A DNA stretch of 40,708 bases from Corallococcus sicarius (GTDB lineage: Bacteria > Myxococcota > Myxococcia > Myxococcales > Myxococcaceae): contig NZ_RAWG01000061.1 in assembly GCF_003611735.1 (NCBI RefSeq), positions 1 to 40,708 on the forward strand, read 5' to 3'. The first letter of the stretch is position 1, and each line of letters starts with the position of its first letter. A program made the position numbers and the translations under genes. Below the pieces are notes generated by a model. That model searched no databases. It was given only the letters and a program-made list of their open reading frames with translations, and was not told the origin of the DNA. Of the stretch, positions 29,907 to 37,286 are shown in pieces.

Positions 29907-31565
29907 CTACTCGCTCGGGTTCAGCAGGGGGAGCAGCTCCGGGATGGAAATCCCCAGCAGGACATACCGGCCGCCATCGGACGGGGCCCAGGCGTAACCG
30001 AAGTGGAAGGCCCGGGCCAGGTTGACGCCAACGCCCAGGGCCAGCCGGACGTTGGGTTCGTTCTCGGTGCTTGAGCTGGCTGCCGAGGCGCTTCCCGCGA
30101 CCAGGGAGATGGACGGCGCCACGGCGAAGTATTCCGCCAGGTTGGGGAAGGTTCGCGTGTTGAAGCTGAGGGTGAAGGGAAACGTCACCGCCACGGAGGC
30201 GGAGCGGTTGGGGCTGATGGGAAGGGCGAAGGACACGGGAATGCTGGAGGTGGCTTCAACGTCCCGGGGCGAGGCCTCCTGCGTGGCGGAGACGATCTCC
30301 GTGATGATGGGCGCGGTGGTGATGAGTCCCAGGTTGTAGACGTTGAAGGAGTCGTTGAAGACGACGATGTCGGCGCGCTCCGGGACCCGGTAGATGACGC
30401 GGAAGGTGACGCGCCGGTTGAGGTAGTCCTTCCAGGGCACCAGCAGCTTCCGGCTGCATCCGGTCTCGAAGCCCAGCTCCACCTTGGTCTTGCGAGTCTT
30501 GCCGTCCTTGCCGTCGGGGACTTCCAACTCGAAGACCCAGGGGCTCTTCATGATGGCGCCGTAGGGGAACTGGTAGCAGTGGGGATAGCCCAGCCGGAGG
30601 GCCACCTCCGCGTCCTGGTCGATGAGGTCTGCCAGGGGTTCCACCGTGCCGCCGGCTTCCTCCACGAGCAGCAGGGAGCCCACGCTCTTGACGATGGACA
30701 GGGTGAGGGAGTCCTTCACCTCGATGCGGACGTTGTCGAAGTCCGGCTCGGAGGTGTCGGACACCAGGGAGCGCCCGAAGCTGGAGAAGCGGTCATTGAG
30801 CCGGCGGACGATGCGGTCCGACAGTGCCCGCTTGTGGGCCTGCCGGAAGGTCCGGATGGAGTTGTCCTTGTCCGGTTCGTCGAAGCGGAAGCGGGGGGCC
30901 TTCTTGGCCTCGCTCCAGGCCACGGCACCCCGGGTCCTGTTCGCGGCGTCAAAGCAGAACGTGTAGATCAACAGCGGATTCGTCTCACCGTCGCGAATGA
31001 GCCACCGGTTGAAAGAGTCGTGGACGGGGGGCTTGTTGGTGGGGCTCGTGCTGGACTTGGGGAAGTGGGGAACCATGGAGGGCACCACGTCGCGTTCACT
31101 CTGGAGGAGGGCGTTCTCCTGGAGGCAGAGGAACTCCGCAGTGTAGACGGCCTCCACGGTGATCTTGACGTTGGCGATGGGTTCGGCCCGGTCATCGCCT
31201 CGCCAGCGCACGAGAACGAGCTCCCGGTCAGGCAGCTTCTGGATGTCCTCCTTGAGGACCTCGGTTTCGGCCTGGACCGTGCCGGATTCCGCCTTGAAGC
31301 GCAGCCGGCTGAAGAGGGACAGGGCGCTCAGGGACACGCCGTCGGTCTTGAAGTGCACCACGAGCCGGTCGAGCCGGTGCTGCTCACCGCCATCGGGGAG
31401 CAGGCTGTTCGAAGAGATGCCCAGTCGGAGTGTCTTGCCTGCCTCTGATGTGGGCTCATAGACAGCCAGGTACTCATAGGGCTGCGCGGAAGCGCTCGCG
31501 GCGGTGAGCAGACACAGCACAGTCAGGAGCCGGGTCAACACGGCCCCGCGGGTTCGTTCGTGCAT
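29907..31565 (-). CDS. Secreted beta-rich protein of unknown function
   Basis: A 552-residue protein with a Sec signal (LLTVLCLLTAASASA-QP, cleavage after residue 28). The mature protein is rich in beta strands; residues after about 440 alternate hydrophobic and polar positions (SIPVSFALPISPNRSASVAVTFPFTLSF, VRLALGVGVNLARAFHFGYAWAPS, YVLLGISIPELLPLL) like an outer-membrane barrel end, so it may be outer-membrane or periplasmic. I do not recognise a family. GAGGA lies five bases before ATG 31565. A near-consensus sigma-54 promoter (31656-31641) drives it, facing away from the operon that encodes a sigma-54 response regulator, so it is a likely target or component of that circuit. Confidence 0.82.
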   Translation of the reverse strand: MHERTRGAVLTRLLTVLCLLTAASASAQPYEYLAVYEPTSEAGKTLRLGISSNSLLPDGGEQHRLDRLVVHFKTDGVSLSALSLFSRLRFKAESGTVQAETEVLKEDIQKLPDRELVLVRWRGDDRAEPIANVKITVEAVYTAEFLCLQENALLQSERDVVPSMVPHFPKSSTSPTNKPPVHDSFNRWLIRDGETNPLLIYTFCFDAANRTRGAVAWSEAKKAPRFRFDEPDKDNSIRTFRQAHKRALSDRIVRRLNDRFSSFGRSLVSDTSEPDFDNVRIEVKDSLTLSIVKSVGSLLLVEEAGGTVEPLADLIDQDAEVALRLGYPHCYQFPYGAIMKSPWVFELEVPDGKDGKTRKTKVELGFETGCSRKLLVPWKDYLNRRVTFRVIYRVPERADIVVFNDSFNVYNLGLITTAPIITEIVSATQEASPRDVEATSSIPVSFALPISPNRSASVAVTFPFTLSFNTRTFPNLAEYFAVAPSISLVAGSASAASSSTENEPNVRLALGVGVNLARAFHFGYAWAPSDGGRYVLLGISIPELLPLLNPSE

Positions 31566-31640
31566 GGTGGTCCTCGTAGGCGGGTCCAGTCAGACGCGGG
31601 GCCATGAAGCCCGGCGTCGGCCTGACAGGCATTGTTGTTA

Positions 31641-31656
31641 AGCAAGGCACATGCCA
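31641..31656 (-). promoter_or_regulatory. Sigma-54 promoter for the secreted protein
   Basis: Minus strand TGGCATGTGCCTTGCT: GG and GC are ten bases apart and only one base (T for C in TGGCAC) departs from TGGCACG-N4-TTGCT. Predicted start near 31630, 65 bp before ATG 31565. Confidence 0.8.
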
Positions 31657-31685
31657 CCAGCGCGCAGGGCAAGACCGCGAGGCGT

Positions 31686-31784
31686 TGGACTAACCCGGCC
31701 ATCCACTCAGACAGAGTGGACGAAAGCGTCCAGTCCGAGCAGGACGGTACGACCCAGGGGGCACCGCCTGTCCATGTCTGGACG
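31686..31784. promoter_or_regulatory. TGGAC/GTCCA half-site array, probable shared enhancer
   Basis: Half-sites: TGGAC 31686-31690; dyad TGGACG-AAAG-CGTCCA 31717-31732; GTCC-N5-GGAC 31733-31745; dyad GTCCA-TGTC-TGGAC 31770-31783, with a following G giving TGGACG. The central dyad is about 94 bp from the predicted minus start site and 88 bp from the plus start site, the classical distance for activator sites of sigma-54 promoters. Confidence 0.65.
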
Positions 31785-31786
31785 CC

Positions 31787-31802
31787 AGGCATGCACATTG
31801 CT
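31787..31802 (+). promoter_or_regulatory. Sigma-54 promoter for the four-gene operon
   Basis: AGGCATGCACATTGCT: GG (31788-31789) and GC (31800-31801) are ten bases apart; TTGCT is perfect and GGCA is kept, with A for T at the first base and T for C. It shares GGCATG-N4-TTGCT with the opposite promoter. Predicted start near 31813, 53 bp before ATG 31866. Confidence 0.75.
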
Positions 31803-31865
31803 TTGATGGTCAGCGCCAGATTGGTCCTGCGTTGACGGCGTCAATCCATTGCCGCGAGGAAGCCC

Positions 31866-32618
31866 ATGTCGAAAACAGAGGAAGCCCCGTGTTTGCAACC
31901 CACGGATGGAAGCAGGGACTTCAATCGAGAGATATTGAGGGGCGTCTATCGGCAGCTCTTCAAGAAACCCCTGGTCGTGGGAATGCCAGTCCCCGGAGGG
32001 TATGAATCGGGGGAGACATTGCGTGGGGAACTCTGCCGGCATGTGTCAGCCGGTGGCGGCGAAGCACCCCGGCAGGAAGTCGCCACGATGTTCAATCGCC
32101 TCTACGTAGCTCAGACAGACACCCACATCACCGTGCCCTTCAGTCTGACCAAGGAACAGTGGGAGGACTTGGCGGAGGCACTCTCGAACAACAGCTACGC
32201 GCTGCTCCGAGACATCAAGGACGGTGTTGCGGAAGACTCACCCGGGCCGGACGCGAGCGGCGTGCTGAAGGTGGGGCCGCTCGAGCTTGGCTTGCTTTAT
32301 CAGTGGTTGTTCAATCCCGTGGATGAGGCTCAAGCTCACAATTATCTCCATGCGTTGAAGAAGGCGGCGAAGGAGTCTGGTGTAGAGGCCGTCAAAGCGG
32401 TGCTGGGCGTGCTCTTCAACGACCGCAGGTTCACGGGAGTTTGCTGGATGAACTACCCAAACCCCTTCCCCATTGTATCGCTCAGCTTCGAAGAGGGACT
32501 CCTTGCCCAGATTGCATCCTTCGTGAGGGATCCCACCCTTAGTTATCTGGAGCCATACGAGGGCGGAGCCGTGTGCTTCGTGGATCAGCCTCACGAGAAG
32601 GACAACATGTGTTACTGA
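31866..32618 (+). CDS. Unknown protein, first gene of the isoprenoid/two-component operon
   Basis: A 250-residue soluble protein with no signal peptide; I do not recognise a family. Seen: a helical middle (QWEDLAEALSNNSYALLRDIKDG; LGLLYQWLFNPVDEAQAHNYLHALKKAAKESGVEAVKAVLGVLF), a region FTGVCWMNYPNPFPIVSLSFEEGLLAQI, and a C-terminus ending ...DNMCY, with Cys one residue from the end. Its base composition is visibly poorer in GC than its neighbours, which suggests later acquisition. GAGGA lies six bases before ATG 31866 and a sigma-54 promoter lies 64 bp upstream. Its stop is 4 bp before the start of the isoprenyl-synthase-like gene, so the two are tightly linked. It could be the substrate or a partner of that enzyme, but this is only position. 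Confidence 0.8.
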   Translation: MSKTEEAPCLQPTDGSRDFNREILRGVYRQLFKKPLVVGMPVPGGYESGETLRGELCRHVSAGGGEAPRQEVATMFNRLYVAQTDTHITVPFSLTKEQWEDLAEALSNNSYALLRDIKDGVAEDSPGPDASGVLKVGPLELGLLYQWLFNPVDEAQAHNYLHALKKAAKESGVEAVKAVLGVLFNDRRFTGVCWMNYPNPFPIVSLSFEEGLLAQIASFVRDPTLSYLEPYEGGAVCFVDQPHEKDNMCY

Positions 32619-32622
32619 GCCC

Positions 32623-33522
32623 ATGGGCCCCAGCGACCTCGAATACGCCGTCACCCTCGATGCGCTGCCCACGGACCTCCAGCCCTTCGCGAAGGAGCTC
32701 CCCTTCCACCTGGGCCTGACCGCCCACCCCGAAGGTGGCTGGGAGGACTACAGCGCCCTGGCCCCCTTCCAGCGCCTGCCGGCCTACGCGGCGGAGCGCT
32801 CGGGCCCCGCACTTGCTCCGGAGTTCCAGGCCCGCTACCTCCGTGCCCACCACCGAGGAGGCTTCTTCGGCCTCCTCATCGATCGGCTCGAGGACGGGCA
32901 GGTCCCGGTTCGCCCGGAGTGGCCCCGCCTCCGTCAGGCCCTGTTCGACCAGTGGCTGCAATCCCTGACGGAAGCGACCGGGAACGAAGCCCTCGCGACC
33001 CAGGCCCTCCACGCGGCCATCGAGGACTGGATCGACGCCGTGGCTACCGAGAGGGCCTTGCGCACCCGCCGCAGGCTCTCCGTGGCCCAGTACGCACGCC
33101 TCGTGAGCCAGAAGGTGTCCTGGTTGGGGACCAGCGCCTTCTGCCTCCTCCTCGCCCACGGAGACCCCGCGCGGCTGCCTGTGTTCCGCCGTGCCTTCGA
33201 CCTGCTCCTGCTCAGCTCCCAATGCCTCGACGACGCCCTCGACGCCGACGAGGACACCCGGCTCCACGGCATCGGCTTTCCGGAGGCGCTGGGCCATCCG
33301 CCCCGAGGGCTGCTGCGGACCGCGCCCGGGGTGGCCCGGCTTGGCGCAACCCTGGCGCGCGAAGGCGGCTTTCACGAACTGGGGACCTGGCTTGCGGAAC
33401 GCGCACGAACCCTGGATGAATCCCAGTCCGGGAAGTCGTCACTCCAGGCGGAGATGAGCGCTCTTGCCTTGGTGGCGGCCGTGACACAGCTCTACGGGGG
33501 GCCCGCCGTCACGAACCCATGA
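32623..33522 (+). CDS. Class I isoprenyl-diphosphate-synthase-like enzyme (ComQ-like position)
   Basis: A 299-residue all-helical protein, the usual length for trans-isoprenyl diphosphate synthases. Both Asp-rich motifs can be placed: a first motif DRLEDG (87-92, where typical enzymes have DDxxDG; the second Asp is Arg) and an intact second motif DDALD (203-207). Before the second lies YARLVSQKVSWLGTSAFCLLLAHG, matching the Y...K...L.....G helix of the family (K164). The weakened first motif suggests altered chain elongation or prenyl transfer to another acceptor, as in ComQ, rather than a housekeeping synthase. It starts 4 bp after the unknown gene and is followed 27 bp later by a membrane histidine kinase and a response regulator. 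Family call is from motifs only; a terpene synthase-like role is the main alternative. Confidence 0.75.
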   Translation: MGPSDLEYAVTLDALPTDLQPFAKELPFHLGLTAHPEGGWEDYSALAPFQRLPAYAAERSGPALAPEFQARYLRAHHRGGFFGLLIDRLEDGQVPVRPEWPRLRQALFDQWLQSLTEATGNEALATQALHAAIEDWIDAVATERALRTRRRLSVAQYARLVSQKVSWLGTSAFCLLLAHGDPARLPVFRRAFDLLLLSSQCLDDALDADEDTRLHGIGFPEALGHPPRGLLRTAPGVARLGATLAREGGFHELGTWLAERARTLDESQSGKSSLQAEMSALALVAAVTQLYGGPAVTNP

Positions 33523-33549
33523 ACCCGCTGGGGCAAGGAGCCCGGGGCC

Positions 33550-35877
33550 ATGACGTCTGGCGTGACGCGCAGCCGGTGGTGGACCGTCCTCCTCCTCGCT
33601 GTCCTGGGCGTGGGGCTGAGCGCGGGGGTGGCATGGCAGGTGTCGACCACGCTCGGCACCCCCTTCGCCTCGCTGCTGGTGGACCCCTACGGAGCCTTCT
33701 CCTCCGTCTACCTGCCCTCGTGGAGCGAGGGCCGGATGCCCCTGCGCCACCCGGACCTCCTCGTGGCCTGCGAGGGAATCCCCCTGGACGGTGACGTCGC
33801 GAAGTCAGGGCTGCCCGGAACCCAGCTGCGCGCCTGTGTCCAGGAGGCGGAGCGCCAGGGCCGCGCCCACGTCTCGCTGACGTTCCTCCGGCGGGGTGGC
33901 GAACACCTGACCCTGAACCAACCCCTGCGTCGCTTCGGCGCGGAAGAAGGCCTGTTCCTGTTCGGCGTCTATGCGCTGGTGGGCGGCTTCCTGCTGTGGT
34001 CGGGCCTGCTGGTGTTGCTGCTCGCGGGAAGGAGGGACGGAGCGTTGGCCTACGGCGTGCTGTGCATCTCCAGCCATGTCTTCCTGCTCACCCTGTTCGA
34101 CTACCACACGCGCGCCACCTTCATGCCGCTCTTCCTCGTGTCGCGCCTGGGGACGGCGGTGGGCAGCGTGTGGCTGGGATACGCCTTCCCGGAGCGGCCC
34201 GTGCGCTTGCGCCGTTTCTGGCTGACCGCGCTGTGGCTGCTGGCGGCGGCGGCCGTGCTCGCGGCGGCGTGGCTGCTGGCCGCGCCTCACCTGGGCCTGG
34301 ACACGGCCCGGGTCCGTCACTGGGTGGACGTCGCGTCCCAGGGCTCCCTGCTCGTCTGCGGTGTGGCCATTCTCGTCCGGCTCCGGGGCAGCACGGGACG
34401 CGCTCGGGCGGAGCTGCTCGCGGCGGCCTGGGGGCTCGCCGCGCTCCCCGTCGTGCTCGCGGTGATTGTGTTCTCCGGCCGGGGCTTCTACCTGGTGGTG
34501 CCCTGCTTCATCGCGCTGCTGCCGCTGTCCATCGGCTACGGCCTCATCCGGCACAACGTGCTGGCGGTGACCGCGGTGCTCACGCGGCGGCTGCTGGCCA
34601 TTCCCCTCGTGCTGGCGGGATTGCTCGCGGCCTCGTTCGCCTGGCTCGCGACGCGGCGGTTGCTGGATGTCTCCACGGTGTCGCAGGCGCTGCCGCTCCT
34701 GGTCGCGTCCGCCACCTTCCTGGCCCTGGTCTTGCTCGGCAGACCGCTCGTGGTCCGACTCTTCTTCCCCGCCACCCTCCAGTTCCGTCCCACAGTCGAA
34801 CAGCTCAGCGACGAGCTGTCCGCCCCGCGTGAGCCCGGTGCCCTCCGGGACACGCTGGAGCGCGTCGTACGGCGCTGGTTGCCCACCGCGCAGGTGCGGC
34901 TGCTCGACCTGGGAGAATGGGAGCAGGTCTCCCATCTGCCCGGGGATGCGTCCCGCACGCTCCAGTCCGGCGAACACCTGTGGACGCAAGAGGGCCCCTG
35001 GCACCGGAGGCTCCTCGTCCCCATGCGCTCCTCGGGAGAGCTGCGGGGCGTGTTGCTGCTGGCCCCCAAGCATCAGGCCGCGCTCTACACCCACGCGGAC
35101 CTGGAGCTGCTCCACACCATCGCCAGCCTGGGGGGCGTGGCGCTGCACAACGCGCAGGTGCTGCGCGAACTGGACGTGCTCCGGCAGGCGCAGGTGGGCG
35201 CGGCGCACGAGGAGAAGCGGCTCGCCCTCGCGGTGCTGAGCGCGGAGATCTCCCACGAGATCGCCTATCCGCTGAACTTCTTTCGCCACCTGCTCCGCCA
35301 GGGGGGCCAGGCCCAGCCACTGGATCCCGAGGATGTCGACATCGGCCGGGAGGAGATCGAGCGGCTGGAGCGCATGCTCGGGTCCCTGCGCCGGCTGTCG
35401 CTGCCGCCGCCTCGCGTGGAACCGGTGGCGGTGCTGCCCCGCGCCCGCCGTGCCCTGGACCTCATCCGGGACCAGGTCCAGGCAAAGCGCATCGTCGTCA
35501 CCGTCGACATCCCCGAGTCATTGGAACTGCTGGCGGAGCCGGATGCCATGGTCCAGCTCTTCGCCAACCTGCTGCGCAACGCCGTCCAGGCGGCGGGAGA
35601 CGGTGGACAGATGGGGGTGCGCGCCTGGGAGGAGGGACGGGAGCAGCTCCTGGAGGTCTGGGACTCGGGTCCGGGCATCCCGGAGGCCGCGAAGGAGACG
35701 CTGTTCGACCCCTGGGTGACGACGCGCAAGGAGGGGCTGGGACTGGGCCTGTCCGTCACGCAACGCATTGTGCGCCGCTTCGGCTGGAACATCGCCGTCC
35801 ACCGTGAGCCGGGGCGCACCTGCTTCCGCATCCGTGCCCGCCGCCTCGCCGACCCCCGCTCGCTGGAGAGTGCATGA
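33550..35877 (+). CDS. Membrane histidine kinase with outside PDZ-like loop and 8 TMs (ComP-like plan)
   Basis: A 775-residue sensor kinase. TM1 (11-29), an outside loop of about 105 residues with a PDZ-like pattern (PDLLVACEGIPLDGD ... VSLTFLRRGGEHLTL, 68-123), then seven hydrophobic segments (about 133-159, 166-183, 190-213, 223-245, 264-276, 292-333, 345-400, the last two possibly double), a GAF-like domain (about 415-540), a dimerisation helix with AEISHEIAYPLNFF (His569) and HATPase (N box FANLLRNAVQA; G1 WDSGPGIPE; G2 EGLGLGLSVTQ). The H box SHEIAYPL is of the NtrB class, fitting a sigma-54 partner. TM1-PDZ-multiTM-kinase is also how I recall Bacillus ComP. AAGGAG lies ten bases before ATG 33550. 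Its stop overlaps the start of the response regulator (ATGA), so the two are a cognate pair. Confidence 0.93.
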   Translation: MTSGVTRSRWWTVLLLAVLGVGLSAGVAWQVSTTLGTPFASLLVDPYGAFSSVYLPSWSEGRMPLRHPDLLVACEGIPLDGDVAKSGLPGTQLRACVQEAERQGRAHVSLTFLRRGGEHLTLNQPLRRFGAEEGLFLFGVYALVGGFLLWSGLLVLLLAGRRDGALAYGVLCISSHVFLLTLFDYHTRATFMPLFLVSRLGTAVGSVWLGYAFPERPVRLRRFWLTALWLLAAAAVLAAAWLLAAPHLGLDTARVRHWVDVASQGSLLVCGVAILVRLRGSTGRARAELLAAAWGLAALPVVLAVIVFSGRGFYLVVPCFIALLPLSIGYGLIRHNVLAVTAVLTRRLLAIPLVLAGLLAASFAWLATRRLLDVSTVSQALPLLVASATFLALVLLGRPLVVRLFFPATLQFRPTVEQLSDELSAPREPGALRDTLERVVRRWLPTAQVRLLDLGEWEQVSHLPGDASRTLQSGEHLWTQEGPWHRRLLVPMRSSGELRGVLLLAPKHQAALYTHADLELLHTIASLGGVALHNAQVLRELDVLRQAQVGAAHEEKRLALAVLSAEISHEIAYPLNFFRHLLRQGGQAQPLDPEDVDIGREEIERLERMLGSLRRLSLPPPRVEPVAVLPRARRALDLIRDQVQAKRIVVTVDIPESLELLAEPDAMVQLFANLLRNAVQAAGDGGQMGVRAWEEGREQLLEVWDSGPGIPEAAKETLFDPWVTTRKEGLGLGLSVTQRIVRRFGWNIAVHREPGRTCFRIRARRLADPRSLESA

Positions 35878-37274
35878 AGATCCTCATCATCGACGACCAT
35901 CGAAGCGCGCGGCGGATCCTCACGACGGTGCTGTCGTCCATGGCGGGTGTGGAGTTCCGGGAGGCCGCCAGCCTCGACGAGGCGCAAAGGTGCCTTCGCG
36001 AGGAGTTTATCGACGTGGCACTGGTGGACATCCGCTTGAGCGCGGACGCGTGCAACACCGACGGGCTCACCCTCATTGAGGAGATTCGCAAGTGCACCAG
36101 TGCGGTCCCCATCGTCGTCACCGCCTCCAGCGAGATGGAGGAGATCCGCAAGGCGATGCGTCTGGGGGCCTACGACTATGTCCTCAAGGACGGGCTGTGC
36201 AAGGAGCTCATCGTCCCCATCCTCGAAGGTCTGCGGGACCGGCGGAGACTGGAGCAGGAGGTGCAGGTCCTCCGCGCCCGTGAGGGTGCCCAGCGGATGC
36301 CGGTGGGCATGGTGGGCACCTCCGCCGCGCTCCAGCGCCTGCTTTCGCTGGTACGGCGCGTGGCCCTGTCGGACCGGCCCGTCCTGGTGCTGGGCCCTAC
36401 GGGTACCGGAAAGGAGCTGGTGGTCCGAGCGCTGCACGCGATGGGCGCGCGGCCGGACGCGCCCCTGCTGGAAATCAACTGCGGCGCCATCCCCGAGCAG
36501 CTCATGGAGTCACAACTTTTCGGCCACGAGCGGGGAGCTTTCACGGGGGCGGAGCGCCGGCAGGACGGCCTGATGAAAGCGGTGGGCCAGGGGACGCTCT
36601 TCCTGGATGAAATCGCGGAGCTGCCGCTGAGCCTCCAGGCCAAGCTCCTGCGGGTGCTGGAGGCCGGGCACTTCCGCCCCATCGGTGCGACGGCGGAGCA
36701 GCCCTTCCATGGCCGGGTGGCGGCCGCGACGCACGCGGACCTGGAGGACCTGGTGCGGCAGCGGCGGTTTCGCGAGGACCTCTACTTCCGGCTCAACGTG
36801 CTGGAGGTCCGGGTGCCTTCCCTGGAGGACCGGTGCGAGGACATCCCGGCGCTGCTCGCGCACTTCGTCCAGCAGCAGCGGCGGCCCCTGCGCTTCTCCT
36901 CGGAGGCCGTGGACCTGCTCACGCGGATGGCCTGGCCGGGCAATGTGCGTCAGCTGCGCAACCTCGTGGACCGGGTGGCGGTGTTCGCTGAAACGGATGA
37001 AGTCACGCCCGAAGTGCTCTCCGGGCTGCCGGGCCGTTCCGGGCAGGGGACCTCGCGCGAGGACCCCTTGAAGGAACTCGTGCGAATGGTGCTGCGGATG
37101 CCCGAGGCGGGAGACAAGCTGGAGCGCCTGGAGCAGGCGATGATCTCCGAAGCCATGACGTTGGCCGAGGGCAACAAGAGCGCGGCCGCGCGGCTGCTGG
37201 GGGTGCACCGCAAGGCCATCGAGCGTCGCCTGGGCCGGAAGGAGGACGAGCCCCTCTCCGGCCCGGAGGACTGA
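35874..37274 (+). CDS. Sigma-54-dependent response regulator (NtrC class)
   Basis: A 466-residue activator: receiver (1-120; D7/D8, phosphoacceptor D52 in LVDIRLSAD, K105), AAA+ domain with Walker A GPTGTGKE (174-181), the sigma-54 contact loop GAFTGA (221-226), Walker B TLFLDEIAEL (241-250), the arginine fingers in FREDLYFRLNVLEV, and a C-terminal Fis-type HTH (EAMTLAEGNKSAAARLLGVHRKAIERRLGR). It should bind an enhancer as a phosphorylated oligomer and open sigma-54 promoters. Its overlap with the kinase gene makes it the partner of that kinase. Two sigma-54 promoters and a half-site array precede this same operon, so autoregulation and control of the secreted protein at 29907-31565 are likely. 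The receiver has a small insertion (SADACNTDG) after the phosphoacceptor loop. Confidence 0.95.
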   Translation: MKILIIDDHRSARRILTTVLSSMAGVEFREAASLDEAQRCLREEFIDVALVDIRLSADACNTDGLTLIEEIRKCTSAVPIVVTASSEMEEIRKAMRLGAYDYVLKDGLCKELIVPILEGLRDRRRLEQEVQVLRAREGAQRMPVGMVGTSAALQRLLSLVRRVALSDRPVLVLGPTGTGKELVVRALHAMGARPDAPLLEINCGAIPEQLMESQLFGHERGAFTGAERRQDGLMKAVGQGTLFLDEIAELPLSLQAKLLRVLEAGHFRPIGATAEQPFHGRVAAATHADLEDLVRQRRFREDLYFRLNVLEVRVPSLEDRCEDIPALLAHFVQQQRRPLRFSSEAVDLLTRMAWPGNVRQLRNLVDRVAVFAETDEVTPEVLSGLPGRSGQGTSREDPLKELVRMVLRMPEAGDKLERLEQAMISEAMTLAEGNKSAAARLLGVHRKAIERRLGRKEDEPLSGPED

Positions 37275-37286
37275 CGGCCGCGCCCC

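Larger units (their letters stand above)
31566..31865. promoter_or_regulatory. Divergent sigma-54 control region, 300 bp
   Basis: Gene-free. From left to right: the minus-strand -24/-12 promoter (31656-31641), an array of TGGAC/GTCCA half-sites (31686-31784), the plus-strand -24/-12 promoter (31787-31802) and a TTGAC-GGC-GTCAA dyad in the plus-strand leader (31832-31844). Confidence 0.75.

Noticed and set aside
33523-33549. Search for a ComX-like pheromone gene between the enzyme and kinase genes
   Set aside because: Only 27 bp and no frame. Overlapping short frames such as 32735-32968 look like shadows of the enzyme gene.
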